DNA of 64,000 nucleotides from CAYUNW01 sp964446235. GTDB lineage: Bacteria; Patescibacteriota; Microgenomatia; 2-02-FULL-39-11. Of the stretch, positions 9,882 through 17,687 are shown piece after piece. The notes beneath the pieces are model-generated. The model saw only the letters and a program-made list of their open reading frames with translations, made no database searches and had not been told where the DNA came from. The number at the start of each line of letters is the position of its first letter. The first letter of the stretch is position 1. The DNA lies in assembly GCA_964446235.1 (NCBI GenBank), contig CAYUNW010000002.1:62001-126000 (forward strand), given 5' to 3'. Position numbers and translations under genes: made by a program.

Positions 9882-10808
9882 TTATTTATGGTGGAATTTA
9901 TGATGAATATCCCGTAACTGTGGATTGGTTACATGAGTATATATCTGGGTTGTAGATATATTTTTATGACCAAGCATTTCCTGAATTGATCTGATGTCAG
10001 CACCAGCCGAAAGTAAATCCGTTGCAAAACTATGCCTTAAACCATGAGGAGTAATCCGAACAGGTAACTTGGCCTTTTTGGTATATTTTTCAACGATTCT
10101 TTGTACTGACCTGACAGTCAGACGATAACTTTTATCAGGATGTTGAGGATCAGCTTTTTTACCTGCATAACGGATAAATAATGGTTTATATTCATCTTTT
10201 CGGGTATCCAGATACCGTTTAATCCAATTAACAGCCTGTTCGGACAAAAAAACTACCCGAATTTTCCCTCCTTTGCCTCTAACACCGAATTCTCCTCGTT
10301 CAAAATTGATTGAATCTCTATTTAAGGAAACTAATTCACTAACTCTTAATCCCGTTGAAAACAATGTCTCTAAAATCGCTTTATCCCGTAGACCTTTTTC
10401 ATCAGATATTGAAGGAGAGCTTAAAAGCCGATCTATTTGATCACGGCTCAAAAACAGTATAGAACGGCTTTCAGCCCGACCCAGTTCTACTTTTTCGGCG
10501 GCTAATGTACGAATATCATTTCTGATCATGTACCTTAAAAATGATCTTACAGCAATTAAATGATAATTCTGGGTGATTTTTTTTAAAGGTAATTTGTTTT
10601 CATCATAAAAACGTGCAAGGAACAATCTGTAAGATCTGATTATATCAGTAGATATTTTACTCGGGTCGGTTACGGAATTTGGTAAATTTTTTAGATAATC
10701 GGCAAATCTGTTTAAATAATGTCTGTAATTTCTAATTGTTAATTTTGAACTATTTTTCTCGATTTCCAAATATTCCAGGTATTTATCAATCATTTCAATT
10801 ATTGACAT
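9882..10808 (-). CDS. xerD: XerC/XerD-type tyrosine recombinase
   Basis: Site-specific recombinase of the integrase family that would resolve chromosome dimers at a dif-like site. An N-terminal SAM-like core-binding domain (about residues 1-95) is followed by a catalytic domain with Arg in FSTGLRVSEL, Lys in RGKGGKIRVV, HGLRH (His and Arg), LGHKN (His) and the nucleophile in QIYTHV. The start at 10808 is chosen because a promoter (TTGACT, 17 nt, CAAAAT) ends 6 nt before it; an upstream in-frame ATG at 10826 lies between those two boxes. 308 residues is usual for Xer proteins. It faces away from a 1.5-kb repeat-bearing intergenic region that could hold its target site (inference). Confidence 0.9.
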   Translation of the reverse strand: MSIIEMIDKYLEYLEIEKNSSKLTIRNYRHYLNRFADYLKNLPNSVTDPSKISTDIIRSYRLFLARFYDENKLPLKKITQNYHLIAVRSFLRYMIRNDIRTLAAEKVELGRAESRSILFLSRDQIDRLLSSPSISDEKGLRDKAILETLFSTGLRVSELVSLNRDSINFERGEFGVRGKGGKIRVVFLSEQAVNWIKRYLDTRKDEYKPLFIRYAGKKADPQHPDKSYRLTVRSVQRIVEKYTKKAKLPVRITPHGLRHSFATDLLSAGADIRSIQEMLGHKNISTTQIYTHVTNPQLRDIHHKFHHK

Positions 10809-10814
10809 AATTTG

Positions 10815-10843
10815 ATTTTGCGACATATCTAATTTTTAGTCAA
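10815..10843 (-). promoter_or_regulatory. Promoter of the Xer recombinase gene
   Basis: On the minus strand TTGACT (10843-10838), a 17-nt spacer and CAAAAT (10820-10815) lie 6 nt before the ATG at 10808. This is the same geometry as at gyrB and dnaX. Confidence 0.6.
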
Positions 10844-11381
10844 GTAAATAGTTCTTATACTTTTATAATTTGAGGCTATAAAACAAGACACTGTAATGGC
10901 CTTAAAATCGAATATTATAATTTAAATGATGAGTTATTCATCAATAAATTGAGATTTGCTGATGTTACTGTAAAAACTATTTTATTTTAAGAATTTCTAA
11001 AAAGGGAAAATAAATATTTTAATGAATAATTTGGAGAATTTAAAATTTAAAAAAATAATTACAATGGAAAAGTTTGAAACGAGGTAAAAGGACAATTTGA
11101 GATGCATACGCATATTATTAGTCGCAAAAGATATATTGTACGACGAGTTATCTTATTATTCCCTTGACTATAAATATTAGATTATATTTTTTATTGATCG
11201 TGACTATTTTTATCTCTTTTGAATAATACACTCTTACCAAAATACAAAAGAGAAGACTCTGATTATTAAGTAAATTACTGTTAAACAAACACACATTCAA
11301 TATAAATTTAGAGTTTTATTAATTTGAATGTTGAACGCAATATTCAATATTAATATATTTTAAAAACACTTATAAATGAAA

Positions 11382-12099
11382 TAGAGCGCATATTAACGCT
11401 CTAAATTGATATTTTTGAAGCTAATTAATATTATAGAATTTTAAATCTAGTAATATTAAAAATAAAAGAGCCTCAAACAATTTTATTTATATATATTATT
11501 TAGCGCGTATTGACTGTCTAATTAAATATTTTTGAGGCTAAAATTGTAGTAGATAATGGTTATTTAAATAGTATAAATAATTAGAGATTAGAGCTTGTTA
11601 ATAGGCTAATTATAAATATTCAAGGCTAATTATCATCATTCAATATATTATATGAGAGAAAATAAATTTGTTAAATTATTATGATTTCTATTAATAAATA
11701 TATGAATCAATTTAGCCCTTTAATATGCTCCGATTATCAAATTTTGTAGCTAATCTTACGTATAAATAATATTCTTATAACTCTCCTATTTAGACTGTCA
11801 GTACTTGCTAAATCGATGTATTTGAAGCTGGATTAAGAGTATTTATTTCTTTATCTATAAAAACAGATTCAATCTCATAGAAGATAATCGAGTGAATTTA
11901 ACTTATAATTAGATTGTTATAACGCTTCATATTGCAAATAATAAGGCTAAAAAATCATACGCGACATATATTTATCTAAGGTTTCGGGTATTTTAAATTT
12001 CACTTACCTTTAATAAAATACTAAATATACTTAATTCAGTGACATTTTAAGCATAGATTAGAGCATATTGACGCTCTGTTCAAATACTTTTATGTATAA
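11382..12099 (+). repeat. Degenerate 41-bp repeat family, seven irregularly spaced copies
   Basis: Copies start at 11382, 11501, 11590, 11713, 11791, 11910 and 12059. Each begins TAG(A/C)GC-like, has a GCT(C/A)TA-like box about 15 nt in, and ends TTTGA(A/G)GCTAA-like. The distance from TAG to the end of the terminal GCTA/GCTG is exactly 40 bp in five copies and 42 in the first; the last copy keeps only the 5' half. Copy 1 opens with a perfect 7-bp inverted repeat TAGAGCG...CGCTCTA around 8 nt, and copy 7 with AGAGC...GCTCT. A partial copy may exist at 10837-10878, and the 3' box occurs inverted at 11469-11477. Start-to-start distances are 119, 89, 123, 78, 119 and 149 bp. Confidence 0.7.
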
Positions 12100-12202
12100 A
12101 TATATTGTTCAATTTAGTCATAAATAAAAAAAGAACATTGAGACTAAGGGAGCATCTACTATATTCGTATCGTGAAAACGGAATATAAACTTTTGTGAAA
12201 AC

Positions 12203-12211
12203 TTATCCACA
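12203..12211 (+). promoter_or_regulatory. Single perfect DnaA-box sequence
   Basis: TTATCCACA, identical to the E. coli consensus, within TTTTGTGAAAACTTATCCAC. I found no second good box nearby, so an origin function is only a possibility. Confidence 0.45.
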
Positions 12212-12325
12212 ATACTATAGGAATATTATTATAGGTTATTAACTATATCAATATATATCACATCACATCTAAGCCTGGGTTATTCGATACATTCCCCTGT
12301 TCCCTGTTTATTTTAAAGTAAAAAT

Positions 12326-13147
12326 TTATGACCATGATGTTGTAAAAATTGTTAATATTAAAGTAAATATAAAAACATAAATAAATTCTTTTATTGAATT
12401 TCTGAATAGTCGACCGGATAGTTTCAACTGAAACACAGATACCAACATATAATATGCAGATGTTATCAATAATGAATATGTAGCAATTTGTACCGGCCAA
12501 AACGACAAAACGGCTCCTAACTCCCCTATCCCCAAAGCGGTAATCATAGTCATCTGGAGTAATTCTTCAGAAATATTTTCTTCTAAATCTACACTCCATA
12601 AAGATTGCAATGAAAGTAAAAATCCAATTATTGTCGTAATTAAGAAAATACTATAAAAAGGCCAACGGAAGGAATATATAATATTTGAGAATAAGAATAT
12701 AATTATTAAAGAAATTAACATTCCTACGCTTTGTGCCGCCCGAGTAAGTTGAATAGATCTGACAACAGCAACATTAAATATATTTTCTATTAATAATACG
12801 GCGTAACTAGATATTGCAAAAAAAACTGTCACAATAGATTTATATACGACTCTATTAGGAAGTAAAAAATAAAATAGTGAAACTGATAGAGTAAGTAATA
12901 CTGGTAAAATAAATAAAAGTATCCATTCATATTTTTTTATATCTTCTTTTAATGACCATGTTGTCAGAATATACGTTAAAAATGAGATGAAAACAGCTAA
13001 AATAAACTTATATTCGTTAAAATATTGTTGAATAACTAAAATTCCTGCAGTCAATATTAAAGATTGGATTAAAAACCGCTGACGTTTATCCAAAAACATA
13101 ATTATGGTTAGTTTTTTTTGAAAATTTGTTATTATTTCCGTCATCAT
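12326..13147 (-). CDS. Unrecognised multi-spanning membrane protein
   Basis: 273 residues with about eight strongly hydrophobic segments spread evenly from residue 25 to the C-terminus, separated by short charged loops; no signal peptide cleavage motif, no metal or nucleotide motif. I do not recognise a family. It starts 3 bp after the yebC stop codon, so the two are almost certainly one transcript, but a functional link is not implied. The start is taken as the first ATG (MMTE); the second Met would shorten it by one residue. The 3' end lies at the edge of the gene-free AT-rich region. Confidence 0.75.
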   Translation of the reverse strand: MMTEIITNFQKKLTIIMFLDKRQRFLIQSLILTAGILVIQQYFNEYKFILAVFISFLTYILTTWSLKEDIKKYEWILLFILPVLLTLSVSLFYFLLPNRVVYKSIVTVFFAISSYAVLLIENIFNVAVVRSIQLTRAAQSVGMLISLIIIFLFSNIIYSFRWPFYSIFLITTIIGFLLSLQSLWSVDLEENISEELLQMTMITALGIGELGAVLSFWPVQIATYSLLITSAYYMLVSVFQLKLSGRLFRNSIKEFIYVFIFTLILTIFTTSWS

Positions 13148-13150
13148 ACT

Positions 13151-13888
13151 TTATATTTCATTTTTCAGTTTACAATTGGTATACACATGCTGAATATCGT
13201 CATTCTCTTTGAGTATTTTTATAAGAGTGTTTATTTTTTCATACTTTTCTTGACTAGCTGGAACAATATAGTTATATGGTTTATATATTAGACCTATTCT
13301 TAATATTGTTACTTGATATTTATCAATTTCAATTTTGATTGCATGAAGATTTTGTGGAAGCGTATAAATATCGATAAAATTACTACCCTGATTAAAATCT
13401 GCTACATCTGTTTCCATAATAAATTTATCAAAATTACTTTGAGTAATTGATTTTGCATCTATAGTAATGCAACCCAAACGTTGGAAAAGATAAGATACGG
13501 CTCCGGCAGATACCATTACTGCGTTATTTCTTTCTAATATATTTTTTATATCAGAAACGGTTCTTGAATTATTATCAGTTGCAGCTTCTATTATAAATCC
13601 AATTTCCCCATATAACGCTTCATATATATTCTCTTCCAATTGACCATACTCTCCCCTGTCTATAGATTTTTCTATAGCTCTACTAATATTTTCTTTTGGC
13701 ATATTGAAATTTTTTGCATTTTCAATTGCCAATCTTAGTTTGAAATTTGTATCGGGATTGATATTTCCTTGACCGCTTTTAACTGCAATAATTATGGCTT
13801 TTGTTAACTTTGTAAATAATTTACCTTTTATGGCATCCGTTGTTTCTTTTTGATGTTTAACTTTAGACCATTTAGAATGACCGGACAT
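13151..13888 (-). CDS. yebC: YebC/PmpR family protein
   Basis: YebC-family proteins act as translation factors that relieve stalling and/or as DNA-binding regulators. The protein starts with the invariant MSGHSKWSKVKHQK; an in-frame extension reaching 13975 is rejected because the family begins exactly here. The following KLFTKLTKAI, NFNMPKENI and AIEK, and the GGAxxY-equivalent SAGAVSYLFQRLG, match the family. 245 residues is normal. It diverges from the TPR-protein gene at 13974 and is followed by a membrane protein gene 3 bp downstream. Confidence 0.93.
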   Translation of the reverse strand: MSGHSKWSKVKHQKETTDAIKGKLFTKLTKAIIIAVKSGQGNINPDTNFKLRLAIENAKNFNMPKENISRAIEKSIDRGEYGQLEENIYEALYGEIGFIIEAATDNNSRTVSDIKNILERNNAVMVSAGAVSYLFQRLGCITIDAKSITQSNFDKFIMETDVADFNQGSNFIDIYTLPQNLHAIKIEIDKYQVTILRIGLIYKPYNYIVPASQEKYEKINTLIKILKENDDIQHVYTNCKLKNEI

Positions 13889-13973
13889 ATATTTTAGGGT
13901 AATCTTTCGGTTATTATATATATCTACTTGACATTTCTCAACTATCTCGCTTAAACTACTTAAAATTATTACC

Positions 13974-14675
13974 ATGGATAATATATCTACACTCTCAAAT
14001 AATGCTATTAATTCCGCTTTAATTGAAGATTGGAATAAGGCTATTGATATAAATAAAAAAATACTCGAAATTCAACCACATAATATCGATGCTTTGAATC
14101 GACTTGCCTATGCATTTTGCCAAAACGGAAATTACACGCAAGCCAAAAAAATATACAAACAAATATTAATTATTGATAAATACAATAATATTGCAACAAA
14201 AAATCTAGATCGAATTACCATTTTGTCAGAAAACGATAAATTCTATAACCATAAAAAAAGCTCAAAAACACATATCTCTCCATGTAAATTAATCGAACAA
14301 CCAGGAAAAACAAAAACAATCGTATTATCTAAAATAGCTCCTAAAAATGTCCTTCTGAAAGTCTCTATCGGTAATGAAGTCTGTTTAATTAATAAAAAAT
14401 ATTCAGTAGAAGTTAGGACTAATGAAGGACTTTATATCGGGCAATTACCTGATGATATTGCTTTTCGTTTAATAGTATTATTAAAAGCCGGTAATGAGTA
14501 TTTGTCATACATCAAAAATATCCAAAAAAATAAGGTTTCCGTATTTTTAATAGAAAATAAAAGAGGGAAAAAATATGCAAATCAACCTTCTTTTATAAAT
14601 AAATCAATTAATCCGATTCAACGTAAAAAATCATTAAAAAATTCATCTAAGAAATTCAAGACTTCAGATGAATAA
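13974..14675 (+). CDS. TPR-repeat protein with C-terminal beta-rich domain
   Basis: 233 residues. Residues 1-75 form two or three TPR-like helical hairpins (ALNRLAYAFCQNGNYTQAKKIYKQIL is a clear TPR core). Residues 105-195 form a beta-rich domain that includes LYIGQLPDDIAFRL and a final VSVFLIEN strand, reminiscent of small barrel domains attached to TPRs in Patescibacteria and Chloroflexi; the exact family is not recognised. The tail is Lys/Ser-rich and probably disordered. A TAAAAT at 13961-13966 lies 7 nt before the ATG. The 3' end overlaps a small convergent membrane-protein ORF by 20 bp. Confidence 0.75.
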   Translation: MDNISTLSNNAINSALIEDWNKAIDINKKILEIQPHNIDALNRLAYAFCQNGNYTQAKKIYKQILIIDKYNNIATKNLDRITILSENDKFYNHKKSSKTHISPCKLIEQPGKTKTIVLSKIAPKNVLLKVSIGNEVCLINKKYSVEVRTNEGLYIGQLPDDIAFRLIVLLKAGNEYLSYIKNIQKNKVSVFLIENKRGKKYANQPSFINKSINPIQRKKSLKNSSKKFKTSDE

Positions 14676-14829
14676 TTTTTTCTTTAACGAACAATATCAC
14701 GCCTGACAGTTTCTTTTTAGGACGAATTTTTATGTTTTTTATTTCCTTCAAAGCGTTGCTTTCTTTTCTTACAGAATTGATTGCTAAAATAAAAGATAAA
14801 ATAAAGATTACAAAAATAACATATATCAT
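14656..14829 (-). CDS. Small single-span membrane protein (57 aa)
   Basis: ATG at 14829 overlaps the TGA of the upstream LCP-like gene as ATGA, a common arrangement for translational coupling. The product has an N-terminal hydrophobic helix (MIYVIFVIFILSFILA) followed by a basic segment rich in Lys/Arg and a second short hydrophobic stretch GVILFV. It ends in TGA at 14658-14656, inside the end of the TPR gene. No family is recognised; the support is the overlap, the intact frame and the clear membrane helix. Confidence 0.5.
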   Translation of the reverse strand: MIYVIFVIFILSFILAINSVRKESNALKEIKNIKIRPKKKLSGVILFVKEKIIHLKS

Positions 14830-15809
14830 AAAATAAATTCCTCACCTAGTATTATATCAATATCAACTTGATTAGTTTCATTTTCCAAAAAATTACTTTG
14901 GCAATTATATGATTTCAAGATAAGATTAAAAATTTTTTTTGTAGTAACATTTTTATTGTAATAATTTATGATACATGAAGAATTTTGAATATCTCTACCT
15001 GTTTCAATAAAAATAACATTAGAACCAAGTCTTTCTAGTATTTTAGAAAAATTAGTAGCTACCATATCACGTCCTGATGAGTTGATAATTCTTAAAGTTA
15101 CATCTTCCGTTCTTACATCTATATCCTGAAAAGAATTTTGAAAATGTTCATCAAATTTAGAAATATTAACTTTTTTTCTTTGAGACCCATCAGCAATAAT
15201 TATATCTTCGATAATTCCTTTTTTAAATAAATCATGAAATTCCAATTGATCTTGCCTTAATTTGGAAAACAATCTGTATAATCTGATCTTATCTATTAAT
15301 TGAAGATTTAAATCTTTAATAAGAAATAAATTCGGAAAAGAAATTATATTTTTAATTATTTTAAAATCCGAATCAGAGTTAACTTTTTTTGTATTGATAA
15401 TATATATATCAATCGGTAAATGAAAAGTTGTTTCAATGCTTCTGGAAATCAATTCCGGACCGGATATTTTTTTATCGATATCAGCTAATGGTCTAATACT
15501 TGATAATGGATACTCGTCATAGCCATATGGAACACTTAATAATAAATCACCCGGTAAATCAAATAATATTGCAGAATCCTTATGTTTGTCATAAGAAATA
15601 ATATAAGTGACTTGATCTTTTTGAAAAGAATTGCTTGTACCATTTTGAAGGAGAACATTTATACGATTATTTGTAAAAAATATTGAATCATGACTGTTTA
15701 ATCTATATATAATTATTACAAATATTGTTAGTATTAATAGTAATATTATATTTATAATGTATTTTATATTTCTTTTTTTAATGCGATGATTAATATTATT
15801 TTTGATCAT
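14826..15809 (-). CDS. LytR-CpsA-Psr-like envelope protein with LytR_C domain, degenerate active site
   Basis: 327 residues. One N-terminal transmembrane helix (about 18-36) anchors an extracytoplasmic part. Residues ~45-220 resemble an LCP domain (YGYDEYPLSSIRPLADI, PIDIYIINTKK). LCP enzymes transfer glycopolymers to peptidoglycan and need Arg in the PRD motif plus Asp in the upstream DT motif; here the corresponding positions read LPGDLLL and no DT is seen, so catalysis is doubtful. Residues ~235-320 match the LytR C-terminal domain (VTLRIINSSGRDMVATNFSKIL, with a terminal ILGEEF). It overlaps the pseudouridine synthase gene by 14 bp upstream and the small membrane ORF by 4 bp downstream. 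Confidence 0.7.
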   Translation of the reverse strand: MIKNNINHRIKKRNIKYIINIILLLILTIFVIIIYRLNSHDSIFFTNNRINVLLQNGTSNSFQKDQVTYIISYDKHKDSAILFDLPGDLLLSVPYGYDEYPLSSIRPLADIDKKISGPELISRSIETTFHLPIDIYIINTKKVNSDSDFKIIKNIISFPNLFLIKDLNLQLIDKIRLYRLFSKLRQDQLEFHDLFKKGIIEDIIIADGSQRKKVNISKFDEHFQNSFQDIDVRTEDVTLRIINSSGRDMVATNFSKILERLGSNVIFIETGRDIQNSSCIINYYNKNVTTKKIFNLILKSYNCQSNFLENETNQVDIDIILGEEFIL

Positions 15810-16521
15810 TATCTTGATGATTAATAATTTCTTTTAAATCTTTGGGTAAATCGGATGAAAAATTAATCTGTTTATTGATTTGAGGATCTTTAAAAGAAAT
15901 AAAATGGCAATGAAGGAAAAGTCTTGAACAAAAACTATTACTTAAAACCAACAACTTAGGATTAGCGTATAATTTGTCACCTACTACCGGATATCCTATA
16001 TATTTCAAATGTACTCTAATTTGATGAGTACGTCCTGTAAGCGGTTTAACATTTAATAATGAAAATTCCATACCATTTATATTGTAAACCTTAATCAACG
16101 AAAATTTTGTTAAAGCTTCCCTTCCAGAACTAATTACAGTAAATTTTCTTCTATTTGAAATTGATCTACCTATTGGAGCGTTTATTTCTCCTTCACTATA
16201 ACTTATTTTAGAATAAACCAAAGTGTAGTATTCTTTCTGTACAAGTCTTACTTTGAACTGATTTTGTAGATTTATAAAAGTAAACTCATCTTTTGCTACG
16301 AGAATCAATCCTGAAGTCTCTTTGTCTAATCGGTGTACTATTCCACAACGATCAAAAAAATCGTTCGATTCAGATTTTTGCTTGAATATTTCATATCGTT
16401 TATAGATCCAATCTTGAAGTGTATCTTGAGGTGAATTAAGGGACTTATTTACTACGAGATTAGTTGGTTTATTAAGTACCAAATAATGTTTATTTTCATA
16501 AACTACAGAAATTTTTCCCAT
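15796..16521 (-). CDS. RluA-family rRNA/tRNA pseudouridine synthase
   Basis: Converts specific uridines to pseudouridine. The catalytic motif HRLDKETSGL (Asp nucleophile) is about residue 66, followed by the VQKEYYTLV segment and the C-terminal KPLTGRTHQIRVHL and GDKLY motifs of the RluA/RluD family. 241 residues: the S4 RNA-binding domain that precedes the catalytic domain in RluD is absent, so it is a minimal RluA/RluC-like enzyme; the target nucleotide cannot be told. The start at 16521 follows the family (MGKISVVYENKHYLVLNKP). Confidence 0.9.
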   Translation of the reverse strand: MGKISVVYENKHYLVLNKPTNLVVNKSLNSPQDTLQDWIYKRYEIFKQKSESNDFFDRCGIVHRLDKETSGLILVAKDEFTFINLQNQFKVRLVQKEYYTLVYSKISYSEGEINAPIGRSISNRRKFTVISSGREALTKFSLIKVYNINGMEFSLLNVKPLTGRTHQIRVHLKYIGYPVVGDKLYANPKLLVLSNSFCSRLFLHCHFISFKDPQINKQINFSSDLPKDLKEIINHQDNDQK

Positions 16522-16546
16522 ATTGAAGCAAGGAAGAATTGCGGTT

Positions 16547-16903
16547 TTATTTTTCCTGTTTTATCTCGCATTTAACACAGAAATTTGCTGTTATTTTTAT
16601 AGAAAGTCTTTCCTTTTCTATAACCGATCCGCAATTTTCACATTTACCGTATTTCCCATTTTTAATTCTTGTCAACGCATGTTTAATATCATTAAGTTTT
16701 GCCTGTAAAGTTTTTTCAAGAGCCTCTACTCTTTCATGATTACTTTCTTCACTTGCGTCTGCGTCTGAAGCAGCATTATCGGATAATCTTTCAGGATCAG
16801 AATATGGATCTTGAACTTTTAATGAACTCAGTTGTTTTTCAACTGTTAAATGTTGGTTATAAAGTTCTTTTTCTATTTCATTTAAATAAGATTTATCGAG
16901 CAT
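16547..16903 (-). CDS. TraR/DksA-family zinc-finger protein
   Basis: 118 residues: a long coiled-coil-forming helical region (residues ~1-80, with ALEKTLQAKLNDIKHALTRI) and a C-terminal C4 zinc finger, CENCG and CVKC. DksA-like proteins bind RNA polymerase in the secondary channel and modulate ribosomal and amino-acid promoters, often with ppGpp. The ATG at 16903 is chosen because AAAGGA lies just before it; an in-frame ATG 24 nt upstream has no such site. The gene overlaps the 3' end of lgt by 11 bp, so the two are coupled. Confidence 0.88.
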   Translation of the reverse strand: MLDKSYLNEIEKELYNQHLTVEKQLSSLKVQDPYSDPERLSDNAASDADASEESNHERVEALEKTLQAKLNDIKHALTRIKNGKYGKCENCGSVIEKERLSIKITANFCVKCEIKQEK

Positions 16904-17669
16904 TATTTTTTCCTTTCTTGGTAACACTTATAACTTTAATTTTAGCATATAATGGATACACTGTAACAAACATAATTATCAATGAAAATATTTGTCGGTA
17001 GCTTAAATGAAATAAAGCGGCATTGTATATTTTCAAAAATTCAGTGAAAAATATCAGAATTGAAGATAAAAATAAAAATGCATAAAATAATAACCCATCA
17101 TGGAGTTTAAATTTATTTTTATAATTCAATAGAATTGTAAGTAGAATAAAAATCATAAAATAAATAATCATTTCAATAGCCTCTACAGGCCATCTTTTAC
17201 CTAATAAACCAATTATTCTTACACCTATAAAGCTAGTGGTTTCTCTACCGAAACTTGCTCCACCTAACTGTTCACCGGCTTTTGCCAATGATAACATCAG
17301 TGAAAAAGCAACAGTAAATATATCAGCGATATATAAAAATTTCCATTTTTTTAGACGGACTAAAATGAAAAGAAATAAAAATCCGCTAAGAAAACCTCCA
17401 AGTAGCGACAATCCCGGAGCCTCCCTTACTAAAAAGTATCTCAAAAAATTGAATTTAAATTGATCGAAATTTTGAATAATATAGAATATACGTGCAAAAA
17501 TAATTGACACTAAACTGGTATAAAGATACAAATCTAAATACGGTTCTTCTTTGAATTCATCTTTTGAGTAACGATATATAATGAACGTTGAAAGTACAAA
17601 CGAAATTGCTAAAAATAAGCCAAAACTATATACATTAAAATTATTAACGGTTGAAATAACAGGATACAT
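16893..17669 (-). CDS. lgt: Divergent Lgt-like prolipoprotein diacylglyceryl transferase
   Basis: 258 residues with seven predicted membrane spans arranged as in Lgt: ARIFYII in span 2, GLSLLGGFLSG, a GEQLGGASFGRE loop and a WPVEAIEMIIYF segment equivalent to HPTQLYE. In Lgt the enzyme moves a diacylglyceryl group from phosphatidylglycerol to the lipobox Cys. However, the His of the HGG motif is Leu here and the Arg of GRIGNF is Lys (AKAGEQ, about 129-134), both residues important in E. coli Lgt. It may be a diverged but active enzyme or a paralog; the lipobox protein at 51567-52091 shows that lipoprotein processing is expected. Confidence 0.65.
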   Translation of the reverse strand: MYPVISTVNNFNVYSFGLFLAISFVLSTFIIYRYSKDEFKEEPYLDLYLYTSLVSIIFARIFYIIQNFDQFKFNFLRYFLVREAPGLSLLGGFLSGFLFLFILVRLKKWKFLYIADIFTVAFSLMLSLAKAGEQLGGASFGRETTSFIGVRIIGLLGKRWPVEAIEMIIYFMIFILLTILLNYKNKFKLHDGLLFYAFLFLSSILIFFTEFLKIYNAALFHLSYRQIFSLIIMFVTVYPLYAKIKVISVTKKGKNNAR

Positions 17670-17687
17670 AGATATAATTTTATATGC

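Larger units (their letters stand above)
10844..12325. other. Gene-free AT-rich region, ~1.5 kb
   Basis: No open reading frame with coding character is visible on either strand; stops are dense in all frames. It contains a degenerate 41-bp repeat family (listed separately), small palindromes, an inverted TTAGTC/GACTAA pair near 12115-12147 and a perfect DnaA-box sequence at 12203-12211. To its left most genes (1.0-9.2 kb) are on the plus strand and to its right most are on the minus strand, so transcription converges on it. Confidence 0.85.

Noticed and set aside
11382..12099. CRISPR array
   Set aside because: Copies are too diverged, spacing ranges from 78 to 149 bp, and no cas gene is in the window. 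The shared boxes at fixed distance point to a different kind of repeat.
12258..12500. 80-codon minus-strand frame at the edge of the AT-rich region
   Set aside because: It overlaps the end of the membrane-protein gene in another frame and has no coding character.
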